DNA from: Nematostella vectensis
Taxonomy: Eukaryota; Cnidaria; Anthozoa; Actiniaria; Edwardsiidae
NCBI RefSeq assembly: GCF_932526225.1
Contig: NC_064040.1
Coordinates: 15,991,994 to 16,055,993, forward strand
Direction: 5' to 3'
DNA length: 64,000 nt
The notes below the pieces were generated by a model. The model was not told the origin of the DNA, did not search any database, and saw only the letters and a list, made by a program, of their open reading frames with translations. A program made the position numbers and the translations under genes. How positions within the stretch are numbered: position 1 is the first letter of the stretch; every line of letters starts with the position of its first letter. This document shows positions 35,770-49,100 of the stretch, in pieces.

Positions 35770-36638
35770 TTCACGATTATCTCTCCTATTAAATGCGGTG
35801 TCATTTGATGTCATCATATTGTACCCAATCCGCAAAAAAAAATAACAAAATGTTTCCGCCCAGGCTCGAACTGGGGACCTTCTGCGTGTAAAGCAGACGT
35901 GATAACCACTACACTACGGAAACTTCACGTTTTTCTCTCCTATTAAATGCGGTGTCATTTGATGTCATCATATTGTACACCATCCGCAAAAAAATAACAA
36001 AATATTTCCTCCCAAGCTACCTAATTAAATTCGGTTTTATTCGATGTCATCATATGGATGCACCAATGCCAAAAAAATTTAAATAATGTTTCCGCCCAGG
36101 CTCGAACTTGGGACCTTCTGCGTGTAAAGCAGACGTGATAACCACTACACTACGGAAACTTCACGATTATCTCTCCTATTAAATGCAGTGTCATTTGATG
36201 TCATCATATTGTACCCAATCCGCAAAAAAAATATATATATATATATATTCCCGCCCAGGCTCCATAATTAAATGCGGTTGCATTCGATGTCATCATATGG
36301 ATGCACCAACGGCAAAAAATTAAAATAATGTTTCCGCCCAGGCTCGAACAGGGGACCTTCTGCGTGTTAGGCAGACGTGATAACCACTACACTACGGAAA
36401 CTTCACGATTATCTCACCTATTAAATGCGGTGTCATTTGATGTCATCATATTGTACCCCATCCGCAAAAAAAAAATAACAAAATGTTTTCGCCCAGGCTC
36501 GAACTGGGGACCTTCTGCGTGTAAAGCAGACGTGATAACCACTGCACTACGGAAACTTCACAATTTTCTCTCCTATTAAATGCGGTTTTATTCGATGTCA
36601 TCATATGGATGCACAAACGGCAAAAAAAATTAAAATAA

Positions 36639-36710
36639 TGTTTCGCCAAGGCTCGAACTGGGGACCTTCTGCGTGTAAAGCAGACGTGATAACCACTACA
36701 CTACGGAAAC
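36639..36710 (-). pseudogene. 72-nt tRNA-Val(TAC) with acceptor deletion
   Basis: TAC anticodon and normal A box, but one base is missing from the 3' acceptor strand (GGCGAAACA) and the T stem has a mismatch. Duplicated at 39909 and 49579 with the zone B units. The acceptor stem would be six pairs, so it is probably not chargeable. Confidence 0.7.
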
Positions 36711-37875
36711 TTCTCGATTTTCTATCCTACTAAATGCGGTGTCATTTGATGTCATCATATTGTACCCCATCAGCAAAAAAAAATAATAAAATGTTTCCGC
36801 CCAGGCTCGAACTGGGGACCTTCTGCGTGTTAGGCAGAAGTGATAACCACTACACTACGGAAACTTCACAATTTTCTCTCCTATTAAATTCGTTTTCATT
36901 CGATGTCATCATATCGATGCAGCAACGGCAAAGGAATTTAAAAAGTGTCCCGTCGGGGCTCGAACTTGGGACCTTCTTCGTGTAAAGCAGACGTGATAAA
37001 CACTACACTACGGAAACTTCACGACTTTTTCCCCTATTAAATGCGGTGTCATTTGACGTTATCATATTGTACCCCATTGGCAAAAAAAAAAATGTTTCCG
37101 CCCAGGCTCGAACTGGGGACCTTCTGAGTGTTAGGCAGACGTGATAACGACTACACTACGGAAACTTCACGATTATCTCTCCTATTAAATGCGGTGTCAT
37201 TTGATGTCATCATATTGTACCCCATCCTAAAAAAAAATAACAAAATGTATCCGCCGAGGCTCGAACTGGGGACCTTCTGCGTGTAAAGCAGACGTGATAA
37301 CCACTACACTAAGGAAACTTCACTATTTTCTCTCCTTTTAAATGCGGTGTCATTTGATGTCATCATATTGTACCCCATCCGCAAAAAAAAATAACAAAAT
37401 GTTTCCGCCCAGGCTCGAACTGAGGACCTTCTGCGTGTAAAGCAGACGTGATAACCACTACACTACGGAAACTTCACGATTATCTCTCCTATTAAATGTG
37501 GTGTCATTTGATGTCATCATATTGTAACCCTTCCGCAAAAAAAAATAACAAAATATTTCCTCCCAGGCTCCCTAATTAAATTCGGTTTTATTCGATGTCA
37601 TCATATGGATGCACCAAAGGCAAAAGATTTAAATAATGATTCCGCCCAGGCTCGAACTGGGGACCTTCTGCGTGTAAAGCAGACGTGATAACCACTACAC
37701 TACGGAAACTTCACTATTATCTCTCCTATTAAATGCGGTGTCATTTGATGTCATCATATTGTACCCCATCCGTAAAAAAATATATATATATATATTTCAG
37801 CCCAGGCTCCCTAATTAAATGCGGTTACATCCGATGTCATCATATGGATGCACCAACGGCAAAAAATTAAAATAA

Positions 37876-37947
37876 TGTTTCCGCCCAGGCTCGAACTGGG
37901 GACCTTCTGCGTGAAAGCAGACGTGATAACCACTACACTACGGAAAC
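37876..37947 (-). pseudogene. tRNA-Val with six-base anticodon loop
   Basis: The loop reads TTTCAC between intact five-base stems: a one-base deletion from a TAC-type loop, leaving no proper triplet register. Acceptor, D and T arms are perfect. Copies at 41146 and 50816 are identical in this respect because the surrounding block was duplicated. Confidence 0.78.
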
Positions 37948-39230
37948 TTCACGATTTTCTCTCCTATTAAATGCTGTGTCATTTGATGTCATCATATTGT
38001 ACCCCATCCGCAAAAAAAAATAACAAAATACTTCCGCCAAGGCTCCCTAATTAAATGCGGTTTTACTCGATGTCATCATATGGATGCACCAACGGCAAAA
38101 AATTTAAATAATGTTTCCGCCCATGCTCGAACTGGGGACCTTCTGCGTGTGAGGCAGACGTGATAACCACTACACTACGGAAACTTCACGATTATCTCTC
38201 CTATTAAATGCGGTGTAATTTGATGTCATCATATTGTACCCCATCCGCAAAAAAAAATAACAAAATGTTTCCGCCCAGGCTCGAACTGGGGACATTTTGC
38301 GTGTGAGGCAGACGTGATAACCACTACACTACGAAAACTTTACGACTTTCTCACATATTAAATGCGGTGTCATTTGACGTCATCATATTGTACCCCATCC
38401 GCAAAAAAAAAAAAATAATGTTTCCGCCCAGGCTCGAACTGGGGACCTTCTGCGTGTTAGGCAGACGTGATAACCACTACACTACGGACACTTCACGATT
38501 TTCTCTCCTATTAAATGCAGTGTCATTTGATGTCATCATATTGTACCCCATCCGCAAAAAAAAAAATAACAAAACGTTTCCGCCTAGGCTCGAACTGGGG
38601 ACCTTCTGTGTGTAAAGCAGACGTGATAACCACTACACTACGGAAACTTTACCATTATCTCTCCTATTAAATGCGGTGTCATTTGATGTCATCATATTGT
38701 ACCCCATCCGCAAAATATATATATATATATATATTCCCGCCCAGGCTCCCTAATTAAATGCGGTTGCATTCGATGTCATCATATGGATGCACCAACGGCA
38801 AAAAATTAAAATAATGTTTCCGCCCAGGCTCGAACAGGGGACCTTCTGCGTGTGAGGCAGACGTGATAACCACTACACTACGGAAACTTCACGATTATCT
38901 CTCCTATTAAATGCGGTGTCATTTGATGTCATCATATTGTACCCCATCCTAAAAAAAAATAACAAAATGTATCCGCCGAGGCTAGAACTGGGGACCTTCT
39001 GCGTGTAAAGCAGACGTGATAACCACTACACTACGGAAACTTCACGATTTTCTCTCCTATTAAATGCGGTGTCATTTGATGTCATCATATTGTACCCCAT
39101 CCTAAAAAAAAATAACAAAATGTATCCCCCGAGGCTCGAACTGGGGACCTTCTGCGTGTAAAGCAGACGTGATAACCACTACACTAAGGAAACTTCACTA
39201 TTTTCTCTCCTTTTAAATGCGGTGTCATTT

Positions 39231-42200
39231 GATGTCATCATATTGTACACCATCCGCAAAAAAATAACAAAATATTTCCTCCCAAGCTACCTAATTAAAT
39301 TCGGTTTTATTCGATGTCATCATATGGATGCACCAATGCCAAAAAAATTTAAATAATGTTTCCGCCCAGGCTCGAACTTGGGACCTTCTGCGTGTAAAGC
39401 AGACGTGATAACCACTACACTACGGAAACTTCACGATTATCTCTCCTATTAAATGCAGTGTCATTTGATGTCATCATATTGTACCCAATCCGCAAAAAAA
39501 ATATATATATATATATATTCCCGCCCAGGCTCCATAATTAAATGCGGTTGCATTCGATGTCATCATATGGATGCACCAACGGCAAAAAATTAAAATAATG
39601 TTTCCGCCCAGGCTCGAACAGGGGACCTTCTGCGTGTTAGGCAGACGTGATAACCACTACACTACGGAAACTTCACGATTATCTCACCTATTAAATGCGG
39701 TGTCATTTGATGTCATCATATTGTACCCCATCCGCAAAAAAAAAATAACAAAATGTTTTCGCCCAGGCTCGAACTGGGGACCTTCTGCGTGTAAAGCAGA
39801 CGTGATAACCACTGCACTACGGAAACTTCACAATTTTCTCTCCTATTAAATGCGGTTTTATTCGATGTCATCATATGGATGCACAAACGGCAAAAAAAAT
39901 TAAAATAATGTTTCGCCAAGGCTCGAACTGGGGACCTTCTGCGTGTAAAGCAGACGTGATAACCACTACACTACGGAAACTTCTCGATTTTCTATCCTAT
40001 TAAATGCGGTGTCATTTGATGTCATCATATTGTACCCCATCAGCAAAAAAAAATAATAAAATGTTTCCGCCCAGGCTCGAACTGGGGACCTTCTGCGTGT
40101 TAGGCAGAAGTGATAACCACTACACTACGGAAACTTCACAATTTTCTCTCCTATTAAATTCGTTTTCATTCGATGTCATCATATCGATGCAGCAACGGCA
40201 AAGGAATTTAAAAAGTGTCCCGGCGGGGCTCGAACTTGGGACCTTCTTCGTGTAAAGCAGACGTGATAAACACTACACTACGGAAACTTCACGACTTTCT
40301 CCCCTATTAAATGCGGTGTCATTTGACGTTATCATATTGTACCCCATTGGCAAAAAAAAAAATGTTTCCGCCCAGGCTCGAACTGGGGACCTTCTGAGTG
40401 TTAGGCAGACGTGATAACGACTACACTACGGAAACTTCACGATTATCTCTCCTATTAAATGCGGTGTCATTTGATGTCATCATATTGTACCCCATCCTAA
40501 AAAAAAATAACAAAATGTATCCGCCGAGGCTCGAACTGGGGACCTTCTGCGTGTAAAGCAGACGTGATAACCACTACACTAAGGAAACTTCACTATTTTC
40601 TCTCCTTTTAAATGCGGTGTCATTTGATGTCATCATATTGTACCCCATCCGCAAAAAAAAATAACAAAATGTTTCCGCCCAGGCTCGAACTGGGGACCTT
40701 CTGCGTGTAAAGCAGACGTGATAACCACTACACTACGGAAACTTCACGATTATCTCTCCTATTAAATGAGGTGTCATTTGATGTCATCATATTGTAACCC
40801 TTCCGCAAAAAAAAATAACAAAATATTTCCTCCCAGGCTCCCTAATTAAATTCGGTTTTATTCGATGTCATCATATGGATGCACCAAAGGCAAAAGATTT
40901 AAATAATGATTCCGCCCAGGCTCGAACTGGGGACCTTCTGCGTGTAAAGCAGACGTGATAACCACTACACTACGGAAACTTCACTATTATCTCTCCTATT
41001 AAATGCGGTGTCATTTGATGTCATCATATTGTACCCCATCCGTAAAAAAAAATATATATATATATTTCAGCCCAGGCTCCCTAATTAAATGCGGTTACAT
41101 CCGATGTCATCATATGGATGCACCAACGGCAAAAAATTAAAATAATGTTTCCGCCCAGGCTCGAACTGGGGACCTTCTGCGTGAAAGCAGACGTGATAAC
41201 CACTACACTACGGAAACTTCACGATTTTCTCTCCTATTAAATGCTGTGTCATTTGATGTCATCATATTGTACCCCATCCGCAAAAAAAAATAACAAAATA
41301 CTTCCGCCAAGGCTCCCTAATTAAATGCGGTTTTACTCGATGTCATCATATGGATGCACCAACGGCAAAAAATTTAAATAATGTTTCCGCCCATGCTCGA
41401 ACTGGGGACCTTCTGCGTGTGAGGCAGACGTGATAACCACTACACTACGGAAACTTCACGATTATCTCTCCTATTAAATGCGGTGTAATTTGATGTCATC
41501 ATATTGTACCCCATCCGCAAAAAAAAATAACAAAATGTTTCCGCCCAGGCTCGAACTGGGGACATTTTGCGTGTGAGGCAGACGTGATAACCACTACACT
41601 ACGAAAACTTTACGACTTTCTCACATATTAAATGCGGTGTCATTTGACGTCATCATATTGTACCCCATCCGCAAAAAAAAAAAAATAATGTTTCCGCCCA
41701 GGCTCGAACTGGGGACCTTCTGCGTGTTAGGCAGACGTGATAACCACTACACTACGGACACTTCACGATTTTCTCTCCTATTAAATGCAGTGTCATTTGA
41801 TGTCATCATATTGTACCCCATCCGCAAAAAAAAAAATAACAAAACGTTTCCGCCTAGGCTCGAACTGGGGACCTTCTGTGTGTAAAGCAGACGTGATAAC
41901 CACTACACTACGGAAACTTTACCATTATCTCTCCTATTAAATGCGGTGTCATTTGATGTCATCATATTGTACCCCATCCGCAAAATATATATATATATAT
42001 ATATATATTCCCGCCCAGGCTCCCTAATTAAATGCGGTTGCATTCGATGTCATCATATGGATGCACCAACGGCAAAAAATTAAAATAATGTTTCCGCCCA
42101 GGCTCGAACAGGGAACCTTCTGCGTGTGAGGCAGACGTGATAACCACTACACTACGGAAACTTCACGATTATCTCTCCTATTAAATGCGGTGTCATTTGA

Positions 42201-42500
42201 TGTCATCATATTGTACCCCATCCTAAAAAAAAATAACAAAATGTATCCGCCGAGGCTAGAACTGGGGACCTTCTGCGTGTAAAGCAGACGTGATAACCAC
42301 TACACTACGGAAACTTCACGATTTTCTCTCCTATTAAATGCGGTGTCATTTGATGTCATCATATTGTACCCCATCCTAAAAAAAAATAACAAAATGTATC
42401 CCCCGAGGCTCGAACTGGGGACCTTCTGCGTGTAAAGCAGACGTGATAACCACTACACTAAGGAAACTTCACTATTTTCTCTCCTTTTAAATGCGGTGTC
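39231..42500 (-). repeat. Zone B unit copy 2 (3.27 kb), 18 tRNA units
   Basis: Repeats copy 1 with offset 3270, becoming 3274 near the end because an (AT)n tract is longer. Bodies: 39357 TAC, 39599 AAC, 39754 TAC, 39909 TAC (72 nt), 40062 AAC, 40216 TAC psi, 40363 AAC, 40516 TAC, 40670 TAC, 40907 TAC, 41146 six-base loop, 41382 CAC, 41536 CAC, 41689 AAC, 41845 TAC, 42089 CAC, 42242 TAC, 42395 TAC. Truncated units start near 39273, 39518, 40824, 41066, 41299 and 42008. Only a handful of substitutions separate it from copy 1, so the duplication is recent. Confidence 0.9.
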
Positions 42501-45500
42501 ATTTGATGTCATCATATTGTACCCCATCCGCACAAAAAAAATAACAAAATGTTTCCGCCCAGGCTCGAACTGGGAACCTTCGGCGTGTAAAGCAGACGTG
42601 ATAACCACTACACTAAGGAAACTTCACGATTTTCTCTCCTTTTAAATGCGGTGTCATTTGATGTCATCATATTGTACCCCATCCGCAAAAAAAATAACAA
42701 AATGTTTCCGCCCAGGCTCCCTAATTAAATTCGGTTTTATTCGATGTCATCATATGGATGCACCAACGGCAAAAGATTAAAATAATGATTCCGCCCAGGC
42801 TCGAACTGGGGACCTTCTGCGTTTAAAGCAGACGTTATAACCACTACACTACGGAAACTTCACGATTATCTCTCCTATTAAATGCGGTGTCATTTGATGT
42901 CATCATATTGTACCCCATCCGTAAAAAAAAATAACAAAATGTTTCCGCCCAGGCTCGAACTGGGGACCTTCTGCGTGTAAAGCAGACGTGATAACCACTA
43001 CACTACGGAAACTTCACGATTTTCTCTCCTATTAAATGCGGTGTCATTTGATGTCATAATATTGTACCCCATCCGCAAAAAAAATAATAAAATGTTTCCG
43101 CCAAGCCCCGAACTGGGGACCTTCTGCGTGTTAGGCAGACGTGATAACCACTACACTACGGAAACTTCACAATTTTCTCTCCTATTAAATTCGTTTTCAT
43201 TCGGTGTCATCATATCGATGCACCAACGGCAAAAAAATTTAAAAAATGTCCTGGCGGGGCTCGAACTGGGGACCTTCTGCGTGTAAAGCAGACGTGATAA
43301 CCACTACACTAAGGAAACTTCACGATTTTCTCTCCTTTTAAATGCGGTGTCATTTGATGTCATCATATTGTACCCCATCCGCAAAAAAAATAACAAAATG
43401 TTTCCGCCCAGGCTCCCTAATTAAATTCGGTTTTATTCGATGTCATCATATGGATGCACCAACGGCAAAAGATTTAAATAATGTTTCCGCCCAGGCTCGA
43501 ACTGGGGACCTTCTGCGTGTAAAGCAGACGTGATAACCACTACACTACGAAAACTTCACTATTATCTCTCCTATTAAATGCGGTGTCATTTGATGTCATC
43601 ATATTGTACCCCATCCGTAAAAAAAAAATATATATATATATATTTCAGCCCAGGCTCCCTAATTAAATGCGGTTACATCCGATGTCATCATATGGATGCA
43701 CCAACGGCAAAAAATTAAAATAATGATTCCGCCCAGGCTCGAACTGGGGACCTTCTGCGTTTAAAGCAGACGTTATAACCACTACACTACGGAAACTTCA
43801 CGATTATCTCTCCTATTAAATGCGGTGTCATTTGATGTCATCATATTGTACCCCATCCGTAAAAAAAAATAACAAAATGTTTCCGCCCAGGCTCGAACTG
43901 GGGACCTTCTGCGTGTAAAGCAGACGTGATAACCACTACACTACGGAAACTTCACGATTTTCTCTCCTATTAAATGCGGTGTCATTTGATGTCATCATAT
44001 TGTACCCCATCCGCAAAAAAAAATAACAAAATACTTCCGCCAAGGCTCCCTAATTAAATGCGGTTTTACTCGATGTCATCATATGGATGCACCAACGGCA
44101 AAAAATTTAAATAATGTTTCCGCCCATGCTCGAACTGGGGACCTTCTGCGTGTGAGGCAGACGTGATAACCACTACACTACGGAAACTTCACGATTATCT
44201 CTCCTATTAAATGCGGTGTAATTTGATGTCATCATATTGTACCCCATCCGCAAAAAAAAATAACAAAATGTTTCCGCCCAGGCTCGAACTGGGGACATTT
44301 TGCGTGTGAGGCAGACGTGATAACCACTACACTACGAAAACTTTACGACTTTCTCACATATTAAATGCGGTGTCATTTGACGTCATCATATTGTACCCCA
44401 TCCGCAAAAAAAAAAAAATAATGTTTCCGCCCAGGCTCGAACTGGGGACCTTCTGCGTGTTAGGCAGACGTGATAACCACTACACTACGGACACTTCACG
44501 ATTTTCTCTCCTATTAAATGCAGTGTCATTTGATGTCATCATATTGTACCCCATCCGCAAAAAAAAAAATAACAAAACGTTTCCGCCTAGGCTCGAACTG
44601 GGGACCTTCTGTGTGTAAAGCAGACGTGATAACCACTACACTACGGAAACTTTACCATTATCTCTCCTATTAAATGCGGTGTCATTTGATGTCATCATAT
44701 TGTACCCCATCCGCAAAATATATATATATATATATATATATTCCCGCCCAGGCTCCCTAATTAAATGCGGTTGCATTCGATGTCATCATATGGATGCACC
44801 AACGGCAAAAAATTAAAATAATGTTTCCGCCCAGGCTCGAACAGGGAACCTTCTGCGTGTGAGGCAGACGTGATAACCACTACACTACGGAAACTTCACG
44901 ATTATCTCTCCTATTAAATGCGGTGTCATTTGATGTCATCATATTGTACCCCATCCTAAAAAAAAATAACAAAATGTATCCGCCGAGGCTAGAACTGGGG
45001 ACCTTCTGCGTGTAAAGCAGACGTGATAACCACTACACTACGGAAACTTCACGATTTTCTCTCCTATTAAATGCGGTGTCATTTGATGTCATCATATTGT
45101 ACCCCATCCTAAAAAAAAATAACAAAATGTATCCCCCGAGGCTCGAACTGGGGACCTTCTGCGTGTAAAGCAGACGTGATAACCACTACACTAAGGAAAC
45201 TTCACTATTTTCTCTCCTTTTAAATGCGGTGTCATTTGATGTCATCATATTGTACCCCATCCGCACAAAAAAAATAACAAAATGTTTCCGCCCAGGCTCG
45301 AACTGGGAACCTTCGGCGTGTAAAGCAGACGTGATAACCACTACACTAAGGAAACTTCACGATTTTCTCTCCTTTTAAATGCGGTGTCATTTGATGTCAT
45401 CATATTGTACCCCATCCGCAAAAAAAATAACAAAATGTTTCCGCCCAGGCTCCCTAATTAAATTCGGTTTTATTCGATGTCATCATATGGATGCACCAAC

Positions 45501-46725
45501 GGCAAAAGATTAAAATAATGATTCCGCCCAGGCTCGAACTGGGGACCTTCTGCGTTTAAAGCAGACGTTATAACCACTACACTACGGAAACTTCACGATT
45601 ATCTCTCCTATTAAATGCGGTGTCATTTGATGTCATCATATTGTACCCCATCCGTAAAAAAAAATAACAAAATGTTTCCGCCCAGGCTCGAACTGGGGAC
45701 CTTCTGCGTGTAAAGCAGACGTGATAACCACTACACTACGGAAACTTCACGATTTTCTCTCCTATTAAATGCGGTGTCATTTGATGTCATAATATTGTAC
45801 CCCATCCGCAAAAAAAATAATAAAATGTTTCCGCCAAGCCCCGAACTGGGGACCTTCTGCGTGTTAGGCAGACGTGATAACCACTACACTACGGAAACTT
45901 CACAATTTTCTCTCCTATTAAATTCGTTTTCATTCGGTGTCATCATATCGATGCACCAACGGCAAAAAAATTTAAAAAATGTCCTGGCGGGGCTCGAACT
46001 GGGGACCTTCTGCGTGTAAAGCAGACGTGATAACCACTACACTAAGGAAACTTCACGATTTTCTCTCCTTTTAAATGCGGTGTCATTTGATGTCATCATA
46101 TTGTACCCCATCCGCAAAAAAAATAACAAAATGTTTCCGCCCAGGCTCCCTAATTAAATTCGGTTTTATTCGATGTCATCATATGGATGCACCAACGGCA
46201 AAAGATTTAAATAATGTTTCCGCCCAGGCTCGAACTGGGGACCTTCTGCGTGTAAAGCAGACGTGATAACCACTACACTACGAAAACTTCACTATTATCT
46301 CTCCTATTAAATGCGGTGTCATTTGATGTCATCATATTGTACCCCATCCGTAAAAAAAAAATATATATATATATATTTCAGCCCAGGCTCCCTAATTAAA
46401 TGCGGTTACATCCGATGTCATCATATGGATGCACCAACGGCAAAAAATTAAAATAATGATTCCGCCCAGGCTCGAACTGGGGACCTTCTGCGTTTAAAGC
46501 AGACGTTATAACCACTACACTACGGAAACTTCACGATTATCTCTCCTATTAAATGCGGTGTCATTTGATGTCATCATATTGTACCCCATCCGTAAAAAAA
46601 AATAACAAAATGTTTCCGCCCAGGCTCGAACTGGGGACCTTCTGCGTGTAAAGCAGACGTGATAACCACTACACTACGGAAACTTCACGATTTTCTCTCC
46701 TATTAAATGCGGTGTCATTTGATGT
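41260..46725. repeat. 2733-bp tandem duplication in zone B
   Basis: 41260-43990 is repeated at 43993-46725 with offset 2733, covering the order CAC, CAC, AAC, TAC, CAC, TAC, TAC, TAC, TAA, TAC, AAC, TAC psi, TAC, TAA, TAC. The 9670-bp-offset copy of this locus (50.93-53.66 kb) has it once. Confidence 0.88.
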
Positions 46726-46730
46726 CATCA
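42500..46730 (-). repeat. Zone B segment with the Leu-type TAA units, 23 tRNA units
   Basis: Bodies: 42550 TAC, 42786 TAA, 42940 TAC, 43093 AAC, 43247 TAC psi, 43482 TAC, 43724 TAA, 43878 TAC, 44115 CAC, 44269 CAC, 44422 AAC, 44578 TAC, 44822 CAC, 44975 TAC, 45128 TAC, 45283 TAC, 45519 TAA, 45673 TAC, 45826 AAC, 45980 TAC psi, 46215 TAC, 46457 TAA, 46611 TAC. Truncated units start near 42703, 43399, 43643, 44032, 44741, 45436, 46132 and 46376. The right half repeats the sequence 2733 bp to its left. Confidence 0.88.
42786..42858 (-). tRNA. tRNA-Val body with Leu-type anticodon TAA
   Basis: Loop TTTAAAC gives TAA, one change (C36 to A) from TAC; it would pair with the leucine codon UUA. Also C23 to A in the D stem and one change in the 3' acceptor strand (GGAATCA), so two stem pairs are weakened. 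Other copies: 43724, 45519, 46457, 52456, 53394 and 54639. No leucine-type long variable arm. Confidence 0.65.
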
Positions 46731-48420
46731 TATTGTACCCCATCCGCAAAAAAAATAATAAAATGTTTCCGCCCAGGCTCGAACTGGGGACCTTCTGCGT
46801 GTTAGGCAGACGTGATAACCACTACACTACGGAAACTTTACAATTTTCTCTCCTATTAAATTCGTTTTCATTCGATGTCATCATATCGATGCACCAACGG
46901 CAAAAAAATTTAAAAAATGTCCTGGCGGGGCTCGAACATGGGCCCTTCTGCGTGTAAAGCAGACATGATAACCACTACACTAAGGAAACTTCACGATTTT
47001 CTCTCCTTTTAAATGCGGTGTCATTCGATGTCATCATATGGATGCACCAACCCCAAAAAAATTTAAATAATGTTTCCGCCCAGGCTCGAACTTGGGACCT
47101 TCTGAGTGTTAGGCAGACGTGATAACCACTACACTACGGAAACTTCACAATTTTCTCTCCTAATAAATTCGTTTTCATTCGATGTCATCATATTGTACCC
47201 CATCCTAAAAAAAAATAACAAAATGTATCCGCCGAGGCTCGAACTGGGGACCTTCTGCGTGTAAAGCAGACGTGATAACCACTACACAAAGGAAACTTCA
47301 CGATTTTATCTCCTTTTAAATGCGGTGTCATTTGATGTCATCATATGGATGCACCAACGCCAAAAAAATTTAAATAATGTTTCCGCCCAGGCTCCCTAAT
47401 TAAATTCGGTTTTATTCGATGTCATCATATGGATGCACCAACGGCAAAAGATTTAAATAATGTTTCCGCCCAGGCTCGAACTGGGGACCTTCTGCGTGTA
47501 AAGCAGACATGATAAACACTACACTACGGAAACTTCACTATTATCTCTCCTATTAAATGCGGTGTCATTTGATGTCATCATATTGTACCCCATCCGTAAA
47601 AAAAAATATATATATATATATTTCAGCCCAGGCTCCCTAATTAAATGCGGTTACATCCGATGTCATCATATGGATGCATCAACGGCAAAAAATTAAAATA
47701 ATGTTTCCGCCCAGGCTCGAACAGGGGACCTTCTGCGTGTGAGGCAGACGTGATAACCACTACACTACGGAAACTTCACGATTATCTCTCCTATTAAATG
47801 CGGTGTCATTTGATGTCATCATATTGTACCCCATCCTAAAAAAAAATAACAAAATGTATCCGCCGAGGCTAGAACTGGGGACCTTCTGCGTGTAAAGCAG
47901 ACGTGATAACCACTACACTACGGAAACTTCACGATTTTCTCTCCTATTAAATGCGGTGTCATTTGATGTCATCATATTGTACCCCATCCTAAAAAAAAAT
48001 AACAAAATGTATCCCCCGAGGCTCGAACTGGGGACCTTCTGCGTGTAAAGCAGACGTGATAACCACTACACTAAGGAAACTTCACTATTTTCTCTCCTTT
48101 TAAATGCGGTGTCATTTGATGTCATCATATTGTACACCATCCGCAAAAAAATAACAAAATATTTCCTCCCAAGCTACCTAATTAAATTCGGTTTTATTCG
48201 ATGTCATCATATGGATGCACCAATGCCAAAAAAATTTAAATAATGTTTCCGCCCAGGCTCGAACTTGGGACCTTCTGCGTGTAAAGCAGACGTGATAACC
48301 ACTACACTACGGAAACTTCACTATTATCTCTCCTATTAAATGCGGTGTCATTTGATGTCATCATATTGTACCCCATCCGTAAAAAAAAATATATATATAT
48401 ATATTTCAGCCCAGGCTCCC
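46731..48420 (-). repeat. Zone B linker segment, 9 tRNA units
   Basis: Bodies: 46764 AAC, 46918 TAC psi, 47071 AAC, 47224 TAC, 47461 TAC, 47702 CAC, 47855 TAC, 48008 TAC, 48244 TAC. Truncated units lie near 47379, 47621, 48159 and 48402. The left kilobase recurs 6937 bp downstream (53.66-54.63 kb). The right part is the first copy of a 784-bp tandem duplication. Confidence 0.85.
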
Positions 48421-49100
48421 TAATTAAATGCGGTTACATCCGATGTCATCATATGGATGCATCAACGGCAAAAAATTAAAATAATGTTTCCGCCCAGGCT
48501 CGAACAGGGGACCTTCTGCGTGTGAGGCAGACGTGATAACCACTACACTACGGAAACTTCACGATTATCTCTCCTATTAAATGCGGTGTCATTTGATGTC
48601 ATCATATTGTACCCCATCCTAAAAAAAAATAACAAAATGTATCCGCCGAGGCTAGAACTGGGGACCTTCTGCGTGTAAAGCAGACGTGATAACCACTACA
48701 CTACGGAAACTTCACGATTTTCTCTCCTATTAAATGCGGTGTCATTTGATGTCATCATATTGTACCCCATCCTAAAAAAAAATAACAAAATGTATCCCCC
48801 GAGGCTCGAACTGGGGACCTTCTGCGTGTAAAGCAGACGTGATAACCACTACACTAAGGAAACTTCACTATTTTCTCTCCTTTTAAATGCGGTGTCATTT
48901 GATGTCATCATATTGTACACCATCCGCAAAAAAATAACAAAATATTTCCTCCCAAGCTACCTAATTAAATTCGGTTTTATTCGATGTCATCATATGGATG
49001 CACCAATGCCAAAAAAATTTAAATAATGTTTCCGCCCAGGCTCGAACTTGGGACCTTCTGCGTGTAAAGCAGACGTGATAACCACTACACTACGGAAACT
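47530..49100. repeat. 784-bp tandem duplication
   Basis: 47530-48315 and 48315-49100 share truncated unit, CAC, TAC, TAC, truncated unit, TAC with offset 783-784. The left end of the long segmental copy lies inside it, so the two rearrangements probably used the same sequence. Confidence 0.8.

Larger units (their letters stand above)
31544..35960 (-). repeat. Zone A distal part, divergent super-unit, 27 tRNA units
   Basis: Begins with a 391-bp duplicate of the truncated-AAC-TAC start (31544 and 31936), continues like the short super-unit to about 33.4 kb, then departs from it. Bodies: 31625 AAC, 31778 TAC, 32016 AAC, 32170 TAC, 32323 AAG, 32477 TAC psi, 32623 AAC, 32776 AAG, 32930 CAC psi, 33083 GAC (74 nt), 33237 AAC, 33391 TAC psi, 33538 AAC, 33691 AAC, 33845 CAC psi, 34083 CAC, 34238 TAC, 34391 AAC, 34545 CAC psi, 34698 TAT, 34851 AAC, 35005 TAC psi, 35151 AAC, 35304 AAC, 35458 CAC psi, 35697 CAC, 35851 TAC. 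Truncated units start near 31543, 31935, 34000 and 35614. The segment 33538-33918 resembles 35151-35530, an older internal duplication. Confidence 0.88.
35960..39230 (-). repeat. Zone B unit copy 1 (3.27 kb), 18 tRNA units
   Basis: First of two adjacent copies with a constant offset of 3270 bp. Bodies: 36087 TAC, 36329 AAC, 36484 TAC, 36639 TAC (72 nt), 36792 AAC, 36946 TAC psi, 37093 AAC, 37246 TAC, 37400 TAC, 37637 TAC, 37876 six-base anticodon loop, 38112 CAC, 38266 CAC, 38419 AAC, 38575 TAC, 38815 CAC, 38968 TAC, 39121 TAC. Truncated units start near 36003, 36248, 37554, 37793, 38029 and 38734. AAG and GAC units, common in zone A, are absent here. Confidence 0.9.

Noticed and set aside
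36446-36649. Minus-strand open frames repeated at 36446, 39716 and 49386, and a similar one at 57079
   Set aside because: They read straight through tRNA units on the sense strand and recur only because the block is duplicated.
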